Program-made: the position numbers and the translations under genes | NCBI GenBank assembly: GCA_040222995.1 | Contig: JAVKBW010000039.1 | Location: 124,001 to 188,000, forward strand | Source of the DNA: JAVKBW01 sp040222995 | Lineage (GTDB): Bacteria; Pseudomonadota; Alphaproteobacteria; UBA8366; Aestuariispiraceae | Direction: 5' to 3' | Length of the DNA: 64,000 nt | The notes under the pieces: model-generated | The model's database searches: none | Seen by the model: the letters and a program-made list of their open reading frames with translations, nothing else | Told to the model about the DNA's origin: nothing | Part shown: piece after piece, positions 26,067 through 33,825 of the stretch | How the letters are laid out: each line of letters begins with the position of its first letter | How positions within the stretch are numbered: position 1 is the first letter of the stretch

Positions 26067-27692
26067 TCAGGCTTCGGCCGCGCGTTCGCGCAGAACGAAT
26101 TTCTGGACCTTGCCGGTCGATGTTTTCGGAAGCGGCCCGAAGACGACATAGCGGGGGCATTTGTAATGGGCGAGGTTGTCGCGGGCGAAGGCGATGATTT
26201 CTTCCGCGGTGGCTTCCTCACCATCCTTCAAGGTGACGAAGGCGCACGGCGTTTCGCCCCATTTTTCATCCGGCTTGGCGACAACCGCGGCCTCCAGAAC
26301 CTTTGGATGCTGGTACAGCGTGTTTTCCACTTCGATGGTAGAGATATTCTCCCCGCCTGAAATGATCACGTCCTTCGACCGGTCCTTGAGTTCGATGAAC
26401 CCGTCCGGGTGCCAGACCCCCAGGTCACCTGAATGGAACCAGCCACCGGCAAAGGCCTCTTCCGTCGCGGCCTCATTCTTCAGGTAACCCCGCATGACGA
26501 TGTTGCCGCGGAAATAGACCTCACCCATCGTCTGTCCATCCCGCGGCACAGGTTCGTTGGTTTGCGGGTCGGCTACGATCAGGTCTTCCAGGACATGATA
26601 CCCGACCCCCTGGCGCGCTTTCATCCTGGACCGTTCATCCGGCGGCAATTCGCTCCATTGATCCTTCCATTCGCATACGACCGACGGGCCGTATGTTTCC
26701 GTCAGGCCATAGACATGGGTGATGTGGAACCCTTCTTCTTCCATTCGGCGAAGAACCGCCGCCGGTGGCGGCGCGGCGGCGGTCATGACCTCGACCGTGT
26801 GGGGAAGCGGCCGGCGTTCCGACGGTTTGGCATTGATCACCATACCAAGAACGATGGGCGCACCACAGAAATGAGTGACCTTCTGTTCGTCGATCGCCTG
26901 AAAGATATTGGCTGCAGTCACCTGACGCAGGCAGACGCTGGTTCCCGCAATCGCCGCCAACGTCCACGGAAAACACCAGCCGTTGCAGTGGAACATCGGC
27001 AGTGTCCAAAGATAGCGCGCACCATTGCGGATATTCCAGCTGACAACATTGCCCAGCGCGAGGAGATAGGCGCCCCGACTGTGATAGACGACGCCTTTCG
27101 GATTGCCGGTGGTGCCGCTGGTATAGTTCAGCGTCACGGCCTGCCATTCATCGTCGGGAAGGGCGAATTCGAACTCCGGGTCGCCTTCGGCGATGAACGC
27201 TTCGTATTCCATTTCGCCAAGCGCCTTGCCCGGATTGGCGGCCAGTGGATCGTCAATATCGATGACTGTGATTTCCCGACCGATTTCCGCCAGCGCCGGT
27301 TCCATGATCGCAGCATATTCCCTGTCCGTGATCAGGATCTTCGCTTCACCGTGATTCAGGATGAAGGCAATATTCGACGCGTCGAGCCTGGTGTTCAGCG
27401 CGTTCAGGACGGCACCGACCATCAGCACACCAAAATGCGCCTCATACAGTGCGGGAACGTTCGGCGCCATGACTGCAACCGTATCCCCCTTACCGATGCC
27501 GCGCTGGTGAAGGGCCGACGCAAGCTGGCGGCAACGCCGTTCCGTCTGCGCCCAGGTATAGGCCGTTTCGCCGTGAATGACGGAAAGACTGTCGGGGTGA
27601 ACATGGGCGGCGCGCCGCAGAAAACTGAGCGGCGAAAGACTGGAATAGTTTGCCTGGTTTCGGTCGAGACCGATTTCATACGCATTCGTCAT
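26067..27692 (-). CDS. Acyl-CoA synthetase (AMP-forming)
   Basis: The 541-residue ANL-superfamily enzyme has the P-loop-like YTSGTTGNPKGVVYHSRG, VYGLTETYGPS, and the hinge region GWFHSGDLGVWHPDG followed by DRSKDVIISGGENIS. The C-terminal catalytic Lys lies near TSTGKVQKFVLR. It adenylates a carboxylic acid and forms the CoA thioester. The residues after the P-loop resemble medium-chain and DmdB-type ligases, but chain length cannot be stated. Start ATG at 27692. It is downstream of the phage cassette in the same orientation, with 102 nt between and no obvious terminator. Confidence 0.9.
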   Translation of the reverse strand: MTNAYEIGLDRNQANYSSLSPLSFLRRAAHVHPDSLSVIHGETAYTWAQTERRCRQLASALHQRGIGKGDTVAVMAPNVPALYEAHFGVLMVGAVLNALNTRLDASNIAFILNHGEAKILITDREYAAIMEPALAEIGREITVIDIDDPLAANPGKALGEMEYEAFIAEGDPEFEFALPDDEWQAVTLNYTSGTTGNPKGVVYHSRGAYLLALGNVVSWNIRNGARYLWTLPMFHCNGWCFPWTLAAIAGTSVCLRQVTAANIFQAIDEQKVTHFCGAPIVLGMVINAKPSERRPLPHTVEVMTAAAPPPAAVLRRMEEEGFHITHVYGLTETYGPSVVCEWKDQWSELPPDERSRMKARQGVGYHVLEDLIVADPQTNEPVPRDGQTMGEVYFRGNIVMRGYLKNEAATEEAFAGGWFHSGDLGVWHPDGFIELKDRSKDVIISGGENISTIEVENTLYQHPKVLEAAVVAKPDEKWGETPCAFVTLKDGEEATAEEIIAFARDNLAHYKCPRYVVFGPLPKTSTGKVQKFVLRERAAEA

Positions 27693-27794
27693 GGCCGCTT
27701 ACCCCCCGGAGAAAAGCTTTCTTATGCAACTTGATCCCTACTTTATCCCAAGACCGGGAAAACCTGTCCAGAAGGGAGGCGGCCAAATTGCATT

Positions 27795-28376
27795 CTACTG
27801 GTTTGCGGCAGGGTTATCAGATGCGGTGCCCGGTTCGCGCCGCAGGGCAAGCAGCAACTGTTCGCCAAGACCGGGTCGGTCGTCACCGGCCTCCCGCCGT
27901 TTGTCGTCCGACCGGCGATAGACATAAATACCCAGAACCGACAGACCGACCGTCCATATCGTGCCCAGGGAGGCGATCGCCGAAATGACGGTGCCGGCGC
28001 TTTCCGGGTCGGCCACCACCGCATAGGCAATGGCGCCCATCTGCGCGGCCCAGGTCAACGCCATGATATAGCCGAATGTCGGCCGCATGCGCCGGACATA
28101 GGCATCTTCGCTCTTTGCTTCGGCACGGATGGTCCGGTTTACCTGTTCCAACCATGTCCGGTCCGTTCGGGATTCAAGTTCGGACATGGCCTCTACATGG
28201 CGATTCATTTCCATCAGATCGTCGCCGCTCAACCGACCGGATTCAATTTCCGCATCCAGTTGGGAAAGCGCATCGCCGGCGGCCTGTGCGACGGAGTTTT
28301 CGGATCGGGACAACGCGCCTCCGATAGCGCGGGCCAACAGGGGAATACCAACCTGGGCCAAGAGGGCAGGAAGCAT
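27795..28376 (-). CDS. Holin of the 3-TM, gene-transfer-release type
   Basis: The 193-residue protein begins with an amphipathic helix (LPALLAQVGIPLLARAIGGAL). A charged middle follows (about 45-95), then two strong membrane helices (about 108-130, GYIMALTWAAQMGAIAYA; and about 135-158, SLGTIWTVGLSVLGIYVY) and a basic tail. This matches the Holin_3TMs family, named for release of gene transfer agents in alphaproteobacteria; it opens the inner membrane at lysis. No endolysin gene is nearby in the cassette. It is the last gene of the cassette. Confidence 0.75.
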   Translation of the reverse strand: MLPALLAQVGIPLLARAIGGALSRSENSVAQAAGDALSQLDAEIESGRLSGDDLMEMNRHVEAMSELESRTDRTWLEQVNRTIRAEAKSEDAYVRRMRPTFGYIMALTWAAQMGAIAYAVVADPESAGTVISAIASLGTIWTVGLSVLGIYVYRRSDDKRREAGDDRPGLGEQLLLALRREPGTASDNPAANQ

Positions 28377-28433
28377 GGTCTTATTCTCCTAATCGTCGAG
28401 ATGGGCCGAAGGCACGCAAGACGCGTGTGGGGG

Positions 28434-28742
28434 TCAGCGGCCCGGGTCGGCACTCTGTGCCCGGCGGTCCAATTTGGATTCGATGCGCAAAAGATGATCG
28501 GTCAATCGGTGTTCAAGGTCCTTGAGCTGGGCGGTCGACGCATAGCTCTTGGCCACTTCCAGTTTGTAGGCGCCCAGGGCCTCCCGTGCGCGCGCGACCG
28601 CTGTTTCGATCCTTTGGCGATGCTGATCCAATGCAACATCCTGATCGCGCCGGGTTCGCCACAACAGCCACCAGAGGCTGGTTATCAGCGGAACTTCACC
28701 GACCGCAATCCACCAAAGCAGGTCTTGAGACGCCTCTGGCAT
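28434..28742 (-). CDS. Small phage membrane protein with coiled coil, Rz/spanin-like position
   Basis: The 102-residue protein has one N-terminal helix (about 8-27, LLWWIAVGEVPLITSLWWLL) followed by basic residues and a long amphipathic helix (about 30-95) likely to form a coiled coil. The shape is like a small i-spanin or lysis accessory, and T7 has its Rz-type gene in the same neighbourhood. No sequence signature was recognised, so function is inferred from shape and position only. It lies 57 nt upstream of the holin gene. Confidence 0.6.
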   Translation of the reverse strand: MPEASQDLLWWIAVGEVPLITSLWWLLWRTRRDQDVALDQHRQRIETAVARAREALGAYKLEVAKSYASTAQLKDLEHRLTDHLLRIESKLDRRAQSADPGR

Positions 28743-28778
28743 CGGAAGCTTCCTTTCCTATGGATTTAAAATTTGTGG

Positions 28779-30260
28779 TCAGACAGAGAACTCGCTGGGT
28801 GCAAGGACGGTATGGTCATGCCCGCGCCAGTTTTTCCTGTTTTCGACCGGGCCGTGCCGCGGAAGGCGGACAGGCTCCATCAGCAAGCACCCGGCGACGG
28901 CATCGAGGCCATCATCGCGGGCAGCGGTTCCATCGGGTCGCCATTCCCGCATCTCTGCCGGAAAAGCCGTATCCCAAACCGATGTGTGACATAGGATCTG
29001 CGACGCCGCGAGACTGGCATCGAACGCTTCCAGTATTCTGGTTTCCTTCGACTTTGACGAATGATGTTCGCGGACTGCGCAGGCTACGCCGCAGGCGGCC
29101 ATTTCCGACCGAAGCAACCCCGGCAGAAAGCGGCCAATGCCATTCGTTTCAATCGTGACGCTGGGCAGGAAGTTTCGGCGGGCAAACCGCACGACAGCGC
29201 GGCACTGCTGTCGGGCCTCGTCCATCGCAAGACCCGGGTCCGTTTCCAGATATAGGACACGATGAAGCCGATAAAGCCCGTCATCACCGGTAAAGACACA
29301 GGCAACCACGGAAGCATCGCCGGCCCCCTTTGCCCCATATGCGGGGTCCCACCAGGCGGATGCGGACCGCATTCGTATATCATCCAGCATCAGGATCGCC
29401 TCGCCATTGCGTTCCAACAGTTCGAGCCGGGCGTCGTAGAGACGCATTCGACCGGGATCCAGCCGAATATCACCGGACGCCACCGGCTTCAGCATCATCT
29501 GACTTTGGAATTTCGCATCCCCATGACGCCGACGGATGCTTTCCACAGCTTCTCTATCGTATCGTTCCGGCCAGGACGACGACCCGTCCGCCTTCAGGAT
29601 CGGCATTTCAAAGCGGAGAAAACCCGCCAGAAACGCCTGAGTTTCGCCCAGTTCCGGCTGCGCCCTTTCCGCATAGATGGTATGGTAAGTGTGGGGTGTC
29701 CCCACATAAATCTGCGTGCCGCCGGGCACCAGAATGTAGTCCGCTTCGGCCAGACGTTCCCTCAGATCCGACCGCTTCGGTGCGGTGTCGCACGTGTTCG
29801 GCACCTCCACATCGTCGAAGACAATGACGTCCGCTCGGCTGCCGGTGAGGTTGGCGCTGATACCGCGCGCCATCATCGACGGGTCGCGCAGTTCCAGATC
29901 TCGATCGATGGTAAACCTGTCGGCGGCCCATTGATCCGACCGTTCCGGCTTCAGGCCATGGGTCAGTGGATGTCGTTCCAGCACACGCTTGACGTTTCGA
30001 ACCATACGCGTGGCCAGGTCCTGTTCCGCTGCCAGAACAAGTATCCGCAAGTTGCGGTTCCGACCCAGCAGCCACGCACAGAAAAGCCCCACAAGGGTCG
30101 ACTTTCCGGCGGCCCGAAACGCCATCAGAAGAAGACGGGTATCGCCACCGGACCAACGCGCGTTCAACCATCGGCAAATTCGACGATGCGCCAGCGGCGT
30201 TTCAACGCCTTGATGCCGGTTCCAGATCCAGACGAATTCAAGAAATGTGCATTTCTCCAT
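28779..30260 (-). CDS. Phage terminase large subunit, T7-like DNA-packaging motor
   Basis: The 493-residue protein has an ATPase domain with Walker A FRAAGKST (about 48-55) and Walker B VIVFDDVE (about 145-152), then a coupling motif near VGTPHTYHT. The nuclease domain carries plausible RNase-H-fold acids: D305 (WWDPAYG), E371 (TIETNGIG) and D449/D450/D453 (RDDGLDAVAG). All key residues are present, so the enzyme should be active. It cuts and pumps DNA through a portal into a procapsid. Overall form fits the T7 gp19 family. The small-terminase-like gene ends 3 nt upstream. Confidence 0.9.
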   Translation of the reverse strand: MEKCTFLEFVWIWNRHQGVETPLAHRRICRWLNARWSGGDTRLLLMAFRAAGKSTLVGLFCAWLLGRNRNLRILVLAAEQDLATRMVRNVKRVLERHPLTHGLKPERSDQWAADRFTIDRDLELRDPSMMARGISANLTGSRADVIVFDDVEVPNTCDTAPKRSDLRERLAEADYILVPGGTQIYVGTPHTYHTIYAERAQPELGETQAFLAGFLRFEMPILKADGSSSWPERYDREAVESIRRRHGDAKFQSQMMLKPVASGDIRLDPGRMRLYDARLELLERNGEAILMLDDIRMRSASAWWDPAYGAKGAGDASVVACVFTGDDGLYRLHRVLYLETDPGLAMDEARQQCRAVVRFARRNFLPSVTIETNGIGRFLPGLLRSEMAACGVACAVREHHSSKSKETRILEAFDASLAASQILCHTSVWDTAFPAEMREWRPDGTAARDDGLDAVAGCLLMEPVRLPRHGPVENRKNWRGHDHTVLAPSEFSV

Positions 30261-30263
30261 CTT

Positions 30264-30608
30264 CTATGGGTCCTCTTCGGCGGACGAAGCATCCGCAGCA
30301 AGAGCCAGGCGCGCCGCTGACAAATAGGCTTCGACCTCTCCCTTTTTCCCTTGGTCGGCGACTTGTTCCTTCTCCAGGGCGGTTTCCGCCAGCTTGATAA
30401 TCTGTTCGATATGGGCGAGCGCCGCCTTCGCGCCGGTGTGAGTTGCAACAAAACTCTTCGGGTCGTCGGATTGCCCGGTTAGCGCAATACGTTGATAGGC
30501 GGCAATTGCCGCATCCAGCATTTCCGGCAGCCGCCTGATGAGTTCCTTGCGCAGTTGCTGTGCCTGCGTCCGGCGACGTGCCGGGCCAGATTTCGGTCTT
30601 GGTGCCAT
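30264..30608 (-). CDS. Putative small terminase subunit
   Basis: The 114-residue protein begins with a basic N-terminus (MAPRPKSGPARRRTQAQQLRKE). A helical region suited to oligomer formation follows (LPEMLDAAIAAYQRIAL, AALAHIEQIIKLAETAL), and it ends acidic (DASSAEEDP). Small size, basic DNA-binding start and immediate 3-nt coupling to the large terminase match a small terminase. It has no conserved motif that I can name, so the call rests on context. Confidence 0.65.
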   Translation of the reverse strand: MAPRPKSGPARRRTQAQQLRKELIRRLPEMLDAAIAAYQRIALTGQSDDPKSFVATHTGAKAALAHIEQIIKLAETALEKEQVADQGKKGEVEAYLSAARLALAADASSAEEDP

Positions 30609-30647
30609 GTGGTTGTCTGTCCTGTTTTCGGCCTGCGCGGCGGCAGG

Positions 30648-30674
30648 AAAAACCCCGCCGGCAGGCCGGCGGGG
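30648..30674 (-). terminator. Intrinsic terminator between tail fibre and terminase genes
   Basis: A perfect 10-bp stem (30653-30662 with 30665-30674, CCCCGCCGGC and GCCGGCGGGG) has a 2-nt spacer; on the minus strand it is followed by TTTTT (30652-30648). It would end minus-strand transcription arriving from the tail-fibre gene. The terminase genes would then need their own promoter between about 30675 and 30609, or readthrough. Confidence 0.75.
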
Positions 30675-30849
30675 TCAGAAGAACGATGTTAGGTTGGGGA
30701 GGCCGGGGCTAAAACAAGCGCTGCTCCCAATCCGGCCAATGTCCGTCGTATTCAGGGCCGTTTCGACAACTACCCCGAATATGTTTGGGTGTTTTCACGC
30801 AGGCCGCCGAATATCCGTGTACGGAATTGCAATTTCCCTGCCCTGCCGG

Positions 30850-33324
30850 TTACAGCGACAAGGGCTGGTCGGCTTGAAGCGCCCATCGATGCAAACGAAC
30901 TTCCTTTTCATTGGTGACCTCAAGTTTCACGACGCAATCTGTGCCCGTCCCCATGCTCTCAATATTGGCCGAACCGGAATAGATACATCGCGGGGAACCG
31001 GAAAATGAAGCCGGCGTCAGGGTCACCGCCGTCCAGGTCGCACCGCCATCACGGCTTACCGAAGCGGAAAAGTCGGTATTTTCTTCCGCGTCACCGACCT
31101 TCTCAAGGTCAATGATTGCACGAAGCTCGGTCGGGTCGGCGGATGCGGTGACGGGATTGCTGACTAGGGTCATATCCAATCCGATGGCGTGATCCTGCTC
31201 TATCCAGAAGCACCAGTCCGAACCGGGGTCGTTTGTTCCGGCCGTACGCATTGCGCCATCCGGATATCCGCCGGCATCATCATACTTGACCCGGAACGTC
31301 GTTTCCGGATCAGCCACCAACCAGTATTTCGTCGCAGGCGTCGGCGTGAACGGAATGTCAAAGGTGAAAAGACAGGTGGCGGCCGCACTGTTCATGTCTC
31401 TGCTGATGTCTACCGTACAGGCCGCGAGGGCCCCCGCGGCAATGTCCGGTGCATCACCATTGTCGCCGAAGATGGCGAAGACGACTTCATTTGATGTTCC
31501 GAGCCCGGTCCCGTCGTAAAGTGCAAGCCCGCCGCCGATAATTCTGTTTCCGGTAGACACTTCGAAGGATTGTGCATAGTCACCCGCCGAGGAAGAACCG
31601 ACAATCTGTGTGTAATGACCGGATGTCCAATCTTCGTTGAAAAAGACGTCCCCGCTCGTGACAGGAAACACACCGCATTTGACCGAGGACAGATACACAT
31701 ACGATCCGCCGGCCCCACTCTCCGCGCTGATCCCAATTCGCGTTTCACCGTCGCTGCCAGTCGAATCGGTCTCGTAATCCTGTTCGGACTGATCGACGAT
31801 CTTTTCACCATCGAGCCAGACCTTGATGTCAGAAATGCAATTGCTGCTGTCCAATCGCTGCCAGATGGTCAGGACATACCAGACATCGTCAACAAAGGTC
31901 CCGGCATCACTCAGGAAATGGTATGTGTTTACGCCCCCTCCACGGTTCTTGACCAGGCGTCCGTTGCCGTCGATCGACAGCAAGGACCGCCGCCCCGAAT
32001 CGTGTGTCGTGTATATCTGCAATGCCGGATAGACTGCGGTGCCACCATCGGCAAACGCTCCCAGCGCCGCAATGTCGGAGAACCGTAATTCCATCGAGAC
32101 CAAACTCTCCGAGCCCCAATGGCCTATATCCTTGTAGATATGAGCATAGCTGTTGGCTTGCGGGCTGGTGGAAACCAGGGAAATGCACGATTTCCCACCA
32201 ACAGATCCTGCGGAGGCATCAACGTCACCGGTGTTGTTTTCGCTGATAGTCCAGCCATTGAGAGCCCCGCTACCGTCGAATGCCGTATCGTCCACCCCGG
32301 CGTCACACGCAACAATCGCGGCGCTTCTGTTGGTGATATAGCCCGGAATAGACTTATGGGTGACGTTGGACGAGTTAGCGTTGTCCAATCCGGTTGTGTC
32401 GGAAAAGACATCGAGATACGTATTAATCAAAGCTTTCGGCCCAAGCCCGTCGATGCGTGCCAATTCCCATGCCGTTACAAGGGCAAGGTCAGCGGTATTG
32501 GCCAGCGCGGTCACATTTGTACTGATCGTGTCCAGCAGATTTCCGTCCGCATCCGGATCCCGGCCATTTATGGTCTCCACATTCGTAATTGACTGGGCTC
32601 CCATGTCGAGCGGCCCGGTCATTGAGGCCGATCCGTCCCGGGCGAGATATATATCGGCCGTCGCAATCGCCTCCGTCCATCCAGACCCGGTATAGGCCAT
32701 CAGGCTTTCAAGGCCTGTGTCGAAATAGAAGTCCCCCGCCTGTAACGGTGAACCGTCAATCCGGGTGATGGGTTGGTTCTCCAAATTACCGGTTCCCAGA
32801 TAGATCAGTGCGAAACTGGATATGTTGCCGCTGATCTTTGCGTTCACCGTTTCCGGTCTCCCGTCCAGGTCAAAACTCAGCAACATGCCGGCGCGATCTT
32901 TGACAGTCGGCAAGACCAGTTCAATATCCGTGTCGTATGGCTGGCGATGTATTGAATCGCCGACCAACGCCTCTGTTTGCTGCAACAGCAACGCCGTCCG
33001 ATCCAGTTCATCGTTCAGGACCGCAGCCCGAAGGTCCGCTCCCGGCGTGAAATCTGTGGTACGCTGAAAGGGCATATCGCGCCACATCGTCACACGGGCG
33101 CCATCAGCGGGTATGACGGACAGTTGAACAGATCCTCCGGTAGGTTCTCCTACACCGGAAACGGTGTAGTCGGTGCTGTCCAAAACTGTAGCATTCACGG
33201 CAACCTTGAGGTCACTCGCAGCAAGAACCGGAAAGTCGAAATCAAATGTATCTGTGGCGTTCTCACCCGCGCCTTGCAGAACCTGAACGCGCGGGCGGAT
33301 GTCATTGATCAGAATGTCGGGCAT
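30850..33324 (-). CDS. Phage tail fibre with T7-type anchor and lectin-like mid region
   Basis: The 824-residue protein opens with a T7-gp17-like anchor (about 10-120: DTFDFDFPVLAASDLKV, PADGARVTMWRDMPFQRT, NDELDRTALLLQQTEAL), used to bind the tail. A stretch with TGPLDMGAQSITNV, typical of fibre shafts, follows. Residues about 340-560 look like a concanavalin/laminin-G fold (VWYVLTIWQRLD, IKVWLDGEKIVDQ). The next region (about 580-720) has a beta-sandwich pattern ending in TKYWLVADPETTF, like choice-of-anchor domains. The TTG at 33336 would add four residues; ATG 33324 is preferred because GGAG lies 7 nt ahead. Lower GC than the flanking host genes. Confidence 0.82.
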   Translation of the reverse strand: MPDILINDIRPRVQVLQGAGENATDTFDFDFPVLAASDLKVAVNATVLDSTDYTVSGVGEPTGGSVQLSVIPADGARVTMWRDMPFQRTTDFTPGADLRAAVLNDELDRTALLLQQTEALVGDSIHRQPYDTDIELVLPTVKDRAGMLLSFDLDGRPETVNAKISGNISSFALIYLGTGNLENQPITRIDGSPLQAGDFYFDTGLESLMAYTGSGWTEAIATADIYLARDGSASMTGPLDMGAQSITNVETINGRDPDADGNLLDTISTNVTALANTADLALVTAWELARIDGLGPKALINTYLDVFSDTTGLDNANSSNVTHKSIPGYITNRSAAIVACDAGVDDTAFDGSGALNGWTISENNTGDVDASAGSVGGKSCISLVSTSPQANSYAHIYKDIGHWGSESLVSMELRFSDIAALGAFADGGTAVYPALQIYTTHDSGRRSLLSIDGNGRLVKNRGGGVNTYHFLSDAGTFVDDVWYVLTIWQRLDSSNCISDIKVWLDGEKIVDQSEQDYETDSTGSDGETRIGISAESGAGGSYVYLSSVKCGVFPVTSGDVFFNEDWTSGHYTQIVGSSSAGDYAQSFEVSTGNRIIGGGLALYDGTGLGTSNEVVFAIFGDNGDAPDIAAGALAACTVDISRDMNSAAATCLFTFDIPFTPTPATKYWLVADPETTFRVKYDDAGGYPDGAMRTAGTNDPGSDWCFWIEQDHAIGLDMTLVSNPVTASADPTELRAIIDLEKVGDAEENTDFSASVSRDGGATWTAVTLTPASFSGSPRCIYSGSANIESMGTGTDCVVKLEVTNEKEVRLHRWALQADQPLSL

Positions 33325-33373
33325 GGCTAACTCCAAAGACGGATTGTTATGGTTTCAGGGTTCTTGGGCGTCG

Positions 33374-33802
33374 TCAGGGACCCGGCTCTTCTTGCGGTTC
33401 GGACTCTTCGATCACAGACCCAAGCGTGACCAGCGACTGTCCGATTTCCAGGATTGAGCCGAATGGATCGTCATCCGAAAGCAAACTTCCGGCCTGTGGC
33501 GATGCGTTGAACAAGGAACGGCCTTCGGCCAGTTGTTCGTCGAACTTCTTGTTGAGCCCCCGAAGAACAGCGGCACCGGAACCATCCCCAACCCCGGCCC
33601 CCGAGGCACCGAGCCGCGCCCGTGCAGACGCTTCCGCCGAACGCCGTTCGCGCTCCAGTCTGCGTTCCTCGATCTGTTGCCGCAAAGTAGCGTGGCGCTG
33701 CTGCTGGGCGGCGTGGGCTGCCTGTTTCCTTCGCTGGCGGTTAGATTGCTGTATGCCGTGAAGTGTCGAAGCGACCGCCATGATCGCCTGTATCTCTGCC
33801 AT
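33374..33802 (-). CDS. Putative internal virion protein (gp14-like)
   Basis: The 142-residue protein starts at ATG 33802 with GGAG 8 nt upstream; a GTG at 33829 would overlap the previous gene and is less likely. It has a short hydrophobic start (MAEIQAIMAVASTL), a long Arg/Gln/Ala-rich helix (about 16-65, RQQIEERRLERERRSAEA), and a Gly/Ala-rich segment (LGASGAGVGDGSGAAVL). This composition and position after the tail tube B gene match podovirus internal virion proteins such as T7 gp14. No motif is diagnostic. Confidence 0.6.
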   Translation of the reverse strand: MAEIQAIMAVASTLHGIQQSNRQRRKQAAHAAQQQRHATLRQQIEERRLERERRSAEASARARLGASGAGVGDGSGAAVLRGLNKKFDEQLAEGRSLFNASPQAGSLLSDDDPFGSILEIGQSLVTLGSVIEESEPQEEPGP

Positions 33803-33825
33803 CGTGATTCTCCATTGCGTGTCAT

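Noticed and set aside
27693..27794. Left att site or terminator between holin and acyl-CoA synthetase
   Set aside because: No shared direct repeat with the right edge and no hairpin-T element found by eye.
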